A stretch of 64,000 nt of DNA from CAYZWU01 sp964482235 (GTDB taxonomy: Bacteria > Planctomycetota > B15-G4 > CAYZWU01), in assembly GCA_964482235.1 (NCBI GenBank), contig CAYZWU010000025.1, positions 9,761-73,760 of the forward strand. The letters run 5' to 3'. A program made the translations under genes and the position numbers. This document shows, piece by piece, positions 52,553 through 60,759 of the stretch. The notes under the pieces were generated by a model, which was not told the origin of the DNA, searched no databases, and worked only from the letters and a program-made list of their open reading frames with translations. Each line of letters begins with the position of its first letter. Within the stretch, counting starts at the first letter, position 1.

Positions 52553-52854
52553 ATGCTCCCTCGATGGGAATCCGGCCTGGAAACCGTCTCATCGGCGATC
52601 ACACTATCGCGCCCGGCCGGTGCGATCAAGCACCGTTCGTCGGAAGGCGATGGGAATTTGTCCCGGCTGTCTCTCTAACCGGTTTCATCCTGTCAGGTTA
52701 CACGGGTTCCGTGCCGGGAGGGGCTGCCTGCCTGAGCAATGCTTTCTTCCTATCTACCGTAAGATTAAAGCTCTTACGATTTGTTCACGATATAGATCGA
52801 TAATGATACGGGAAAAGGGAACCCCTTGACTCTCGCTGGATTGGGTGGATTTCC
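52553..52854. other. Intergenic region upstream of the activase-dehydratase fusion
   Basis: No gene seen. A short hairpin CGGTGC-GATCAA-GCACCG lies near 52618-52635, and the last ~90 bases are A+T-rich, so they may hold a promoter, but no convincing hexamer pair was found. Confidence 0.4.
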
Positions 52855-55167
52855 ATGCGGATCTCGAGCGATGACACCGCGAAGATCGGACCGGGCAGCT
52901 CCGGCTCTCGGGGGGGGCGGTCCGCACACCTCGGTCTCGACGTGGGGGCGGCGAGCCTGGTTCTCGTACTCGTCGACGAATCGGGGGGCGTCATCGACTC
53001 CGACTACTGCCTGATCCGCGACCGGACGGGCAAGAGGAGCGCAGTGCGGCAAGGCGGCTGCGGCCAGTCGTGCGATGCCTGCGGTACACCCTGCAACGGG
53101 TACTTCATCATCCAGGAGACGGAGAGGTTCATCAGGGCGTGCCGGGAGAAGCATGGCGTCTCGATCGAGAGCTTTGGAGCCACGGGCAGCCAGATCAGGA
53201 AGTCGCTCCGGTTCTCCATTCCCATCGACATCTTCATCAGCGAGGTGTCCGCTCATGCGAGAGGGATGTACCACGCCACGAACACGGACGATGTCCAGGC
53301 CATCATCGACGTTGGCGGCCAGGATTCGAAGGTGATCCGGCTGTCGAAGCCGCGCGATTTCTACATGAGCGGCCTCTGTGCCGCCGGGACGGGCGCCTAC
53401 CTCGATGAGATCGCCCGCGTCGAGAACATCACGGTGTCGGAGTTCGGCCGGATAGGGGGGGAGTACATCGCGAGCTACCTTCTCTCCCTGGGAAGCCCGA
53501 CGCCGATGCACATCGAGGAGTTCTCCTCGGTCTGTACCGTCTTCACCAAGTCGTCGTACGTGAAGAAGAAAAGCCTGCTGACGCTGGATCAGCGCGCTGC
53601 CGCCATCTGCTGGGCCCAGGGGAAGCAGATCTTCAACACGGTGATCCACAACCTGAGGGATTACAGGGGGGAGATCGCCTTCCAGGGCGGTGTGTCGTTC
53701 AACGCCGGAGTCAGGCTGGCTCTTGACCACTTCCTGAAGGAGGGGCTCGACCTGTCGGAGGCGACGCGGTCCGTGCTCGTGATCCCGGAGATCGACGGCT
53801 ACTGCGACGAGCTGGGGCGGCCGAAGCCTGTCTCGCACCTGATGGGTGCGCTCGGCGCCGCGCTCCTCGGGCGCGAGTACGCGGAAACGAGCAGGGGATA
53901 CACGCCTCCCGCCCGGATCTGCCCGCCGCTCGCAAGTTCGGAAAACCGAAAGAACTTCCTGAAGAAGCAGATCAGCCTCTCGCACACCACCGGGGCGAAG
54001 AGGCCGCGGGTCGCCTGGTGCGGCACGATCTTTCCCAGCGAGATCTGCTATCTTTTCGACATCGTCCCGATCTCGCTACCCGTTCTGGCCGCCATCGACC
54101 ACCGCAACGCCAAGGACAACCTGCTCGCGGCGGCGAGGCAGGAAGGCCTCGAGCGGGGAAGCTGCACGGTGCTTTCTTCGGTGATGGGCCGCCTCGACAG
54201 GACCCCCGCCCCTGATTTCATCCTGCACACGAGCGGGAGCTGCGACTATTACCGCCAGCACATGCTGAGGCTGGTGGAGGAGGCGGAGGAGCGGTTCGGC
54301 ATCGACGGCGAGAAGCAGGTCTGCTCGATCGATCTGCCGACCTTCTCCTATGAACAGGCGTCGAGCGTGACCTACGTGGCGGACCAGCTGCGCGAGTCAG
54401 TGGCCAGGATCGAGGATTTCCTGGGTGAGAAGCACGATCCGCGCAAGCTGCGGAAGATCGTCGCGAATGTCAACAACGCGCGGCATTTCCACCTCCTGAC
54501 CGAGGATCTGCGCGCCCGGAATCCGGCGCTGGCTCTCGGGAGCGACCTCCTGAAGAGGGCGATGCTCTACTCGTCGGCCTGGGGGAGCGGGGAACACGTG
54601 GACGTCTCGCGGCTCTGCTTCCAGGAGCTGAGGGACAGGGCGCTGAGCCTGAAGTCATCGCGGGAGCCGCTCTTCTCCCAGGGCGAGAAGCACAGGGTGA
54701 TGTGGCTCTCCCTCTGGGATTACACGAGCCCCTACCACTTCAATCTGCTTGAAGGCGACCTGAACTGCGCGATCGTGGCGGAGGAGCTGAATCATATCCA
54801 CTGGCCTTCCATCGAGGTCGATTCGCCCTTCGAGGGGATTGCCAGGAGGATCATGCAGCCGATCAACCACGTGAAGAGCCGGATGGAGTACCTGATGGAG
54901 ATGGCGGACAGGTACGGCGTGGACGGGATCATCTTCTTCCTTCACTTCTTCGCCCACTGTCCGCTGGGGAGCGAGACGATCCAGAACATGCTCCGAAAGA
55001 GCCGGTATCCCGTTCTCTTCCTCGAGGGAGACTGCGTGGACAAGTCGAGGCGCCCCAGCAGCACGATCACCAAGATGCAGGCCTTCGTGGAGCAGCTGAA
55101 CGAGGACAAGTACGGCAACATCTTCGGAGTGCCGGTGCGCGACAAGATCCTGTCCCCTGTCAAGTAG
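52855..55167 (+). CDS. Fused BadF/HgdC-type activase and HgdB-type dehydratase/reductase
   Basis: A 770-residue protein in two parts. Residues ~1-345 are a BadF/BadG/HgdC ASKHA ATPase: ATGSQIRKSL, DVGGQDSKVI, and the two cluster Cys in SGLCAAGTGAYLDEIA and SSVCTVFTKS. A Cys-rich insertion (CGQSCDACGTPC) is added near residue 65. Residues ~380-765 resemble the iron-sulfur subunit of 2-hydroxyacyl-CoA dehydratases or double-cubane reductases, with Cys in AWCGTIFPSEICYLFD, SGSCDYYRQHM, FAHCPLGSE and EGDCVDKSR. The activase normally injects low-potential electrons into a separate partner; here donor and acceptor are in one chain. Substrate unknown. Confidence 0.85.
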   Translation: MRISSDDTAKIGPGSSGSRGGRSAHLGLDVGAASLVLVLVDESGGVIDSDYCLIRDRTGKRSAVRQGGCGQSCDACGTPCNGYFIIQETERFIRACREKHGVSIESFGATGSQIRKSLRFSIPIDIFISEVSAHARGMYHATNTDDVQAIIDVGGQDSKVIRLSKPRDFYMSGLCAAGTGAYLDEIARVENITVSEFGRIGGEYIASYLLSLGSPTPMHIEEFSSVCTVFTKSSYVKKKSLLTLDQRAAAICWAQGKQIFNTVIHNLRDYRGEIAFQGGVSFNAGVRLALDHFLKEGLDLSEATRSVLVIPEIDGYCDELGRPKPVSHLMGALGAALLGREYAETSRGYTPPARICPPLASSENRKNFLKKQISLSHTTGAKRPRVAWCGTIFPSEICYLFDIVPISLPVLAAIDHRNAKDNLLAAARQEGLERGSCTVLSSVMGRLDRTPAPDFILHTSGSCDYYRQHMLRLVEEAEERFGIDGEKQVCSIDLPTFSYEQASSVTYVADQLRESVARIEDFLGEKHDPRKLRKIVANVNNARHFHLLTEDLRARNPALALGSDLLKRAMLYSSAWGSGEHVDVSRLCFQELRDRALSLKSSREPLFSQGEKHRVMWLSLWDYTSPYHFNLLEGDLNCAIVAEELNHIHWPSIEVDSPFEGIARRIMQPINHVKSRMEYLMEMADRYGVDGIIFFLHFFAHCPLGSETIQNMLRKSRYPVLFLEGDCVDKSRRPSSTITKMQAFVEQLNEDKYGNIFGVPVRDKILSPVK

Positions 55168-55201
55168 TCCTCATCCCGGAGCGGGCGCGCCCGGTGGGCC
55201 G

Positions 55202-56521
55202 TCAGGCCTTGACGATCTTCTTCCTGCCGCGCTTCACCTTCTCCGTGGCGTTCCGCGTATCCACGACCAGCCTGGCGTTGTCCACGATGAACTGGTAGTC
55301 GTAGCTGCCGTGGTCCGTGCTGATCAGTACGGCGTCGTATCGCTGAAGCATCGCGGCGGACAGCTTTTTCGACTTCATCTTGAGGTCGTACCTGCGCATC
55401 TTCATCGTTCTCGGGATGTACGGATCGTTGTAGTCGACCCTGGCCCCCAGGTCGCGAAGAAGCTCGATCAGCTCGAGGGACGGGCTTTCCCGCGTATCGT
55501 CCACGTCCTTCTTGTAGGCCAGGCCGAGGACGAGGATCCTCGAACCGTTCGCCGCCTTGCCGGCCCGGTTCAGCGCGTGGACCAGCTTGTGGACGACCCA
55601 CTCGGGCATGGCGATGTTGATCTCCCCGGCCAGCTCGATGAACCGGGTGGACATGCCGTACTGGCGGGCTTTCCAGGAGAGATAGAACGGATCGATCGGG
55701 ATGCAGTGGCCGCCGAGCCCCGGTCCCGGGTAGAAGGGAGTGTAGCCGAAGGGCTTGGTGGAGGCCGCCCGGATCACCTCCCAGACATCGATTCCCATCC
55801 GGTCGAAGAGGAGCTTCAGCTCGTTGACCAGGGCGATGTTGACGCAGCGAAAGGTGTTTTCCAGGATCTTCGCCGCCTCGGCGATCTCGCAGCTCGAGAG
55901 CGGGATGACGTTGTCGATGGCCGCTTCGTAGCAGGCCACGGCGGCAGCCAGCGACTTCCTGTCGCTTCCACCGACGAGCTTGGGGATCGTCTTCGTGTTG
56001 AAGTCCTTTCGCCCGGGATCCTCCCGCTCCGGCGAGAAGGCGAGGAAGAAGTCCCTGCCGACGGTCAATCCCGTCTCCTCCAGGATCGGGAGCACGATCT
56101 CCCTCGTGGTGCCGGGGTAGGTGGTCGATTCGAGGATGACGAGCTGGCCCTTCCGCAGGGTCTTCGCCACGGCTCGGACCGTGTTCTCCACGTAGCTCAT
56201 GTCCGGTTCGCGCATCGTGGTGAGGGGGGTCGGGACGCAGATCAGAATGCAGTCCGCCTGGCGCAGCTTGCCGAAATCGGTGGTGGAAGAGAACCGGCCC
56301 GTTGCCACCATCTTCCGGATCGACGCCGATGTGATGTGCTTGATATAGCTTTTGCCCTTGGAGAGAGCCTCGATCTTGACCGGATCGATGTCGAATCCGA
56401 TCACCGGCAGCCCGTTCTTCGAGAATTCCTGCATCAAGGGCAGCCCGATGTAGCCGAGGCCCACGACACCGATGACTGCCTCCTTGCTCCTTATTTTCGC
56501 GATCAGTTCTTTTGCCGGCAT
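55202..56521 (-). CDS. Nucleotide-sugar dehydrogenase (UDP-ManNAc/UDP-glucose dehydrogenase-like)
   Basis: A 439-residue enzyme that oxidises the C6 hydroxyl of a UDP-sugar twice, giving an uronic acid for surface polysaccharide. Visible: NAD site VIGVVGLGYIGLPL, ESTTYPGTT, the family stretch AKILENTFRCVNIALVNEL, the catalytic Cys in PGPGLGGHCIPIDPFYL (~271), and LGLAYKKDVDDTRESPS. ATG at 56521 has AGGAGCC upstream. It is divergent from the lasso cluster and probably not part of it. Confidence 0.9.
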   Translation of the reverse strand: MPAKELIAKIRSKEAVIGVVGLGYIGLPLMQEFSKNGLPVIGFDIDPVKIEALSKGKSYIKHITSASIRKMVATGRFSSTTDFGKLRQADCILICVPTPLTTMREPDMSYVENTVRAVAKTLRKGQLVILESTTYPGTTREIVLPILEETGLTVGRDFFLAFSPEREDPGRKDFNTKTIPKLVGGSDRKSLAAAVACYEAAIDNVIPLSSCEIAEAAKILENTFRCVNIALVNELKLLFDRMGIDVWEVIRAASTKPFGYTPFYPGPGLGGHCIPIDPFYLSWKARQYGMSTRFIELAGEINIAMPEWVVHKLVHALNRAGKAANGSRILVLGLAYKKDVDDTRESPSLELIELLRDLGARVDYNDPYIPRTMKMRRYDLKMKSKKLSAAMLQRYDAVLISTDHGSYDYQFIVDNARLVVDTRNATEKVKRGRKKIVKA

Positions 56522-56797
56522 GCATGGCTCCTGAAGCAAACTCGTTCGCCAGTTCGTGCTATCGATGCCCGATACCTTACGGTCCGGACTCGATATGACA
56601 AGTGCAATCACAGGCGAGATGAGAAAACAGCGTGTTTGATGTTCCGATCTCCAGATTGTATCTTTCTTACCGGTTTCCGATGGTTCATCAAGCCGGTGGC
56701 AAGAGATCAGGTTTATCGGAAAATCGGTGCCTTTTCTTGTCAACGCGCATTCGCAGGCCGGTTCCGGCCTTAGCAAAGGGAGGAGGCTGCAGGCGCC
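56522..56797. promoter_or_regulatory. Divergent intergenic region driving the sugar dehydrogenase and the lasso cluster
   Basis: No gene. Plus-strand candidate: TTGATG (56636-56641), 17 bases, TATCTT (56659-56664), about 130 bases before the PqqD-like gene. Minus-strand candidate: TTGTCA (56601-56596), 16 bases, TAAGGT (56579-56574). Both are moderate matches only. GGGAGGAGG (56778-56786) is the ribosome site of the PqqD-like gene. Confidence 0.4.
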
Positions 56798-57127
56798 ATG
56801 GCAGATCGAGAGGAGAAGAACAAGACCTTCCCGGAAAACACGACGGTCAAGGCGATCAAGGACCATGTGTCGTGCAAGCTGTCCGACGAGGTGGTCATCC
56901 TGAGCTTTCAGGATGGGACCTACTACGGCTTGAACGCTGTCGGCGCGCGGATCTGGGAGCTGATCGACGAGCCGCGCACCGTGAAGGAGCTCGTCGATTC
57001 GCTGCTTGAAGGTTTCGATGTGGAGCGTGCCCAGTGTGAATCGGACGTCCAGGCCTTTCTCGGCGAGATGCACGGCAGGAACCTGATTGCCGTGGCAGGC
57101 AGCGATCCCGATCAAGATCAGGGATGA
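56798..57127 (+). CDS. Lasso peptide B1 protein (PqqD-like leader-recognition protein)
   Basis: A 109-residue RiPP recognition element of the PqqD family. The core pattern KLSDEVVILSFQDGTYYGLNAVGARIWELIDEPRTVKELVDSLL (residues about 27-70) is typical, the beta-sheet and winged helix binding the precursor's leader. In lasso pathways such a protein delivers the leader to the B2 protease. Its stop overlaps the B2 start (ATGA), and B1 and B2 are separate genes, as in Gram-positive-type lasso clusters. Confidence 0.9.
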   Translation: MADREEKNKTFPENTTVKAIKDHVSCKLSDEVVILSFQDGTYYGLNAVGARIWELIDEPRTVKELVDSLLEGFDVERAQCESDVQAFLGEMHGRNLIAVAGSDPDQDQG

Positions 57128-57579
57128 GACGTCTTCGCAAGCTGTATCACCTGGACTGGAGTGACCGGATCCTGCTCGTGAAAGCGTGGATTCTCGTCTG
57201 GTCGCTGCGTCTGGCCTTGTGGCTGCTTCCGTTCAAGTGGATCCGGAGCGTTCTGTCGCGGATTGCCGGCAGGCAGTCGGAGCGGCCGGGCGCCGATCCG
57301 GAGTTCCCTCAGAAGGTCTCCTGGGCCGTCACTGCCGTGAGCCGATTCACTCCCGGCGCCGGGAATTGTCTCGTTCAGGCCCTGGCGGCAAACTTCCTGC
57401 TCAAGCGGCGCGGGTATCGGTCTCACCTTCGCATCGGCGTGGTCAAGGACGAAGACGGGAAGCTCGATGCTCATGCCTGGGTGGAGTGCGATGACAGGAC
57501 CGTCATCGGCGGGGCGGGGATCGAGCGGTACGAACCTTTGAAACCCTCCGGGAAGCCGGCGGAGGACGGAGACGAGTGA
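57124..57579 (+). CDS. Lasso peptide B2 leader peptidase (transglutaminase-like)
   Basis: A 151-residue cysteine protease of the lasso B2/McjB C-terminal family. The catalytic Cys is in GAGNCLVQALAANFLLKRRG (~80) and the His in KLDAHAWVECD (~119), with an Asp following. It cuts off the leader to free the core's amino group. It overlaps the B1 stop and its own stop overlaps the cyclase start (GTGA), so B1-B2-C are coupled. Confidence 0.93.
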   Translation: MRRLRKLYHLDWSDRILLVKAWILVWSLRLALWLLPFKWIRSVLSRIAGRQSERPGADPEFPQKVSWAVTAVSRFTPGAGNCLVQALAANFLLKRRGYRSHLRIGVVKDEDGKLDAHAWVECDDRTVIGGAGIERYEPLKPSGKPAEDGDE

Positions 57580-59474
57580 GCGCCGTAGCCGGAATCTACT
57601 GCCTCGATGAAAGGCCTGTCGATCCTTCAGTCGTGGAGAGGATGATCGACGAGCTCGAGCACAGGGGAGCGTCCGGGCCTGGCGTATGGTGCGAAGGCTC
57701 CGTTGGACTCGGGCACCGGGCTCACGGCTCCGTTGCCCGAGCCTCCGGCAGGTCCGGCCCCTTGATCAGCCGGGACGGAAGGAGGATCGTCACGGCTGAT
57801 CTGCGTCTCGACAACCGGGACGAGCTCCTGAAGCAGCTTTCGATCGAGCGACGTCCTTCCGGCGAGGTCAGCGACGAGGAGCTGATACTGGCGGCTCATG
57901 CCTGCTGGGGAGATGCCTGTCCGGAGAAGCTCCTGGGCGACTTCGTCTTCGCCCTATGGGACAGCCGTGAGCAGACGCTGTTCTGTGCCCGCGATCACAT
58001 GGGGATCAAGCCGCTGTACTACCATGTTTCAGAGGAGGTTTTCCTCTTCGCGTCGGAGATCAAGGCGCTTTTGGCTTACCCCGGAACACCGCGTGAGCTG
58101 AACGAGGCGCGGGTGGCCGATTACCTGGCCATGAACTTCGAGGACAAGTCCCACACCTTCTATCAGGGGATCTTTCGTTTGCCGCCCGGCTGCTGCATGA
58201 CGGTGGATCGGCGGGGTGCCAGGTGCCGCCAGTACTGGACACTCGACCGCTCCCTGGAAGTCAGGCATCGAACGGGCGAGGAGTATGCCGAGGAGTTTCA
58301 CGGGATATTCGAGGAGGCTGTCCGCTGCCGTCTTCGCTCCGCCGCGCCTTGCGGTTTTCTGCTCAGCGGCGGCCTCGATTCGTCGTCCATCGTCGGCCTC
58401 TCCAGGAGGCTGGCAGGAGAGGAGGGCAAGCGGCTGGCTACGCTCTCCGCCAGCTTTGCCGATTTTCCCCAGGTGGATGAGCAGCCGTACATCGATCTGG
58501 TAGTGGATGAGGGCGGAATCGATGCCAGCTATGTCCGCGCAGACCGGATCGGTCCGCTCCATGACATCGATCGCGTGCTGTGGGCTCAGGACGAGCCGTT
58601 TCACGCTCCGAACCTGTTTGTGTACTGGGCGCTGGCCGAGGCTGCCCGGAAGCGCGGCATCTCCGTTCTCATCGACGGCGTCGACGGCGACACCACGGTG
58701 GGACACGGCCTCGAGTACCTGATCGAACTGACGCGTCGGGGGAGATGGATCCGGTTGCTCCGCGAGGTGGCCTGGCTGTCGAGGCGGTTTGATCAGCCGG
58801 CCCGTCGGTTCCTCTGGCACTCCGTTTTCAAGCCGGCCGTGATGGACCCTGTCTTCTGGAAGGCGAGCCGGCTTCTTGGAGGAGGAAAGCTTTCACCCCA
58901 GTCCGTTCCTGCCACGGTCAAGCAGGAGTTCGCGCGGCGGATCGGTTGGGAGGAGCGATTCCCGGTGCTCATGAAAGGCCGGTCGGGGCCGGTTCGGAGC
59001 TTCAGGGAAGAGCACTGGCGCACGCTCACGTCGGGCCTGATTCCCTTCTACCTGGAGGTCAACGACAAGGCTGCCGCCTTCCACGGGATCGACCATCGCC
59101 ATCCCTTCTACGATCGACGGCTCGTCGAATACTGCTTTGCCATTCCGCCGGACCAGAAGCTGAGCCGGGGGTGGGATCGGTTCGTGCAGCGCCGGGCAAT
59201 GAAAGGGATCGTTCCGGAGAGGATCAGGTGGCGGATCGCAAAGTCGCACTGGGCGCCCAACTTCAAGAGGGGGCTGTTCGAGCTGAACCGCTCTCTGGTG
59301 GAACAGGTCGTGCTGAAAGAGCACCCACTGATCGCAGAGTATATCGACTGCGTGGCACTCCGTGAAGCCTACCGGCGATGCCGATCCGGACGGATCAGCG
59401 TTGCCGACGGGATGAACATCTGGGTCGCCGTCACCCTGTCTCTCTGGCTGGAACAATGGGAGAAGTTGACCTAA
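57576..59474 (+). CDS. Lasso peptide cyclase (asparagine synthetase B-like)
   Basis: A 632-residue AsnB homologue. The N-terminal class II glutaminase-like domain begins MSAVAGIYCLDE: Ser occupies position 2, where true asparagine synthetases need the catalytic Cys. The glutaminase should be dead, as expected of a lasso cyclase. The synthetase domain has the ATP-pyrophosphatase loop LLSGGLDSSSI (~262-272). It would adenylate the ring Glu side chain of the precursor and form the macrolactam with the core N-terminus. Start codon GTG. Followed by an A+T-rich gap and the precursor gene. Confidence 0.93.
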   Translation: MSAVAGIYCLDERPVDPSVVERMIDELEHRGASGPGVWCEGSVGLGHRAHGSVARASGRSGPLISRDGRRIVTADLRLDNRDELLKQLSIERRPSGEVSDEELILAAHACWGDACPEKLLGDFVFALWDSREQTLFCARDHMGIKPLYYHVSEEVFLFASEIKALLAYPGTPRELNEARVADYLAMNFEDKSHTFYQGIFRLPPGCCMTVDRRGARCRQYWTLDRSLEVRHRTGEEYAEEFHGIFEEAVRCRLRSAAPCGFLLSGGLDSSSIVGLSRRLAGEEGKRLATLSASFADFPQVDEQPYIDLVVDEGGIDASYVRADRIGPLHDIDRVLWAQDEPFHAPNLFVYWALAEAARKRGISVLIDGVDGDTTVGHGLEYLIELTRRGRWIRLLREVAWLSRRFDQPARRFLWHSVFKPAVMDPVFWKASRLLGGGKLSPQSVPATVKQEFARRIGWEERFPVLMKGRSGPVRSFREEHWRTLTSGLIPFYLEVNDKAAAFHGIDHRHPFYDRRLVEYCFAIPPDQKLSRGWDRFVQRRAMKGIVPERIRWRIAKSHWAPNFKRGLFELNRSLVEQVVLKEHPLIAEYIDCVALREAYRRCRSGRISVADGMNIWVAVTLSLWLEQWEKLT

Positions 59475-59621
59475 CTCCTTATTTTTTTAATCAAAAATCA
59501 GAAAATTCAATTTTTTTGGCCATAATCTACCGGCCCTGAGGTATTCTCTGTCTTCGACATCGGATGCAAAAACAGTGACACAGTATCCGAATCCGACTAG
59601 CTTTGAATGAGGAGCAACAGA
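59475..59621. promoter_or_regulatory. A+T-rich spacer between cyclase and precursor genes
   Basis: 147 bases, beginning with long A and T runs (59484-59515), sharply different from the GC-rich genes on both sides. It may contain a processing site, partial terminator or a separate promoter raising precursor expression above enzyme level. No clean -35/-10 pair was found. GAGGAG (59609-59614) is the precursor ribosome site, seven bases from its ATG. Confidence 0.5.
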
Positions 59622-59807
59622 ATGAAACCAACAAAAGGTAATCATTCGCAGGAAAAGAAACTTCCGAGACAGTCATATGCTGCGCCCAAGTTGACAGTAT
59701 ATGGAACTATCGAGAAACTCACAGGTTGGGTCGGCGGACCTTGGGGTGAGTTCCTGGGTGGACAAGGCGCCGGTTGGAATCCTTGGCAGCAACCAGGCAG
59801 CAGCTAG
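59622..59807 (+). CDS. Lasso peptide precursor
   Basis: A 61-residue peptide. The leader (1-35) contains YAAPKLTVYGTIEKLT (19-34), an exact match to the YxxPxLxxxGxxxxxT recognition motif of lasso leaders. With Thr34 at the usual -2 position, the core starts at Trp36 and runs to Ser61 (26 residues), placing Glu43 at core position 8 for an 8-residue macrolactam. If Gly35 were residue 1, Glu43 would be position 9. The core is rich in Gly and Trp (Trp at 36, 41, 52, 55), with Pro40, Asn53-Pro54 and a C-terminal Pro-Gly-Ser-Ser. I start at ATG 59622 (GAGGAG upstream) and not at the in-frame 59607. Confidence 0.93.
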   Translation: MKPTKGNHSQEKKLPRQSYAAPKLTVYGTIEKLTGWVGGPWGEFLGGQGAGWNPWQQPGSS

Positions 59808-59853
59808 GCGTTTCCCGGTTTCTTTAACTGTTTGATTTTTTGCTCGAGGCAGA

Positions 59854-60759
59854 GTGTACATCTACAGTGCCTACGGGTTATCCGTCCATTCACAGCTTCA
59901 TATTCCAGAACTCCCGGAACAATCTCCTGTCTCCACTGATGCGAATGTGGCTGTTGTCGTCCGTGTCGACCGCGTGACGAATACGCCGCTCGAATCGGGC
60001 CAGTCGGGGAGCTGGTTCAACGTATCCCCTCGGAAGAGCTTTCTGGTCTGGGCAGGGGTGGGGACGTATCTCATCAACGACGGCCGCGAGGTGATCATCG
60101 ATCCTGCAGCCAGAGCCGACGAAGCTCTGGTCCGCCAGGCTTTCCTCGGACCTGCAATGGGATTGCTTCTTCAGCAGAGAGGGTTCTTTCCGCTCCATGC
60201 AAGCTCGCTGGCCATTGCGGGGAGAGGTGTCGCCTTGGCCGGGGTGAGGAGAAGCGGCAAGTCGACACTGGCGGCTCATCTCCATTCACGCGGCCATGAG
60301 CTCGTCTCCGATGACATCACAGCCGTGGTCCTGGGCGGTGATCCTTTTATGATCCATCCCGGTTTTCCACGCTTCCGGCTCTGGCCGGAGGTTGTGTCCT
60401 CCTTCGGGAAGGAGGCCGCTGAGCTGCCGAGGCTCCACGATGAAACAGAAAAGAGGCTGCTTTCCATCGACTCGGGATTCGCCGGTGCCCCTGTTCCCTT
60501 CGACCGTGTCTACTTTCTTGCCGAGGATCGCGTCGGTTCGATCGAGCCCCTCACCGCCAGGGACGGTGTTCTGGAGCTGCTGAAACTTTGCTATAACACG
60601 CAAATAATCCAGACGGCGATCGGGCCGCCGGCCCTGCTGAACCAATGCGCATCCCTTGCCGCTCGAATCGGATTGTACATCTTGAAGAGACCGCTGACTT
60701 TCGAAACGCTTCCCGCGGTCGGCGACATGGTGGAGGAGCACCTTGCCCAGAGCGGTTAA
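59854..60759 (+). CDS. HPr kinase-like lasso peptide kinase
   Basis: A 301-residue protein of the HprK/P fold. The P-loop reads GVRRSGKSTLAAHL (~130-143), preceded by the family's FPLHASSLAI, with the metal-binding HELVSDDITAVVL after it. Metabolic HprK acts on HPr; homologues inside lasso clusters (as shown for Thermobacillus and Paenibacillus systems) phosphorylate the C-terminal Ser of the precursor. The precursor here ends Gly-Ser-Ser, so a matching substrate is present. Start GTG at 59854. It overlaps the next gene by 17 bases. Confidence 0.88.
   Translation: MYIYSAYGLSVHSQLHIPELPEQSPVSTDANVAVVVRVDRVTNTPLESGQSGSWFNVSPRKSFLVWAGVGTYLINDGREVIIDPAARADEALVRQAFLGPAMGLLLQQRGFFPLHASSLAIAGRGVALAGVRRSGKSTLAAHLHSRGHELVSDDITAVVLGGDPFMIHPGFPRFRLWPEVVSSFGKEAAELPRLHDETEKRLLSIDSGFAGAPVPFDRVYFLAEDRVGSIEPLTARDGVLELLKLCYNTQIIQTAIGPPALLNQCASLAARIGLYILKRPLTFETLPAVGDMVEEHLAQSG

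Noticed and set aside
57576..59474. True asparagine synthetase
   Set aside because: Cys2 is missing and the gene is coupled to lasso B1 and B2.
59854..60759. Metabolic HPr kinase/phosphorylase for carbon control
   Set aside because: No HPr or PTS gene nearby, and the gene sits between a lasso precursor and its exporter, so a lasso kinase is the better reading.
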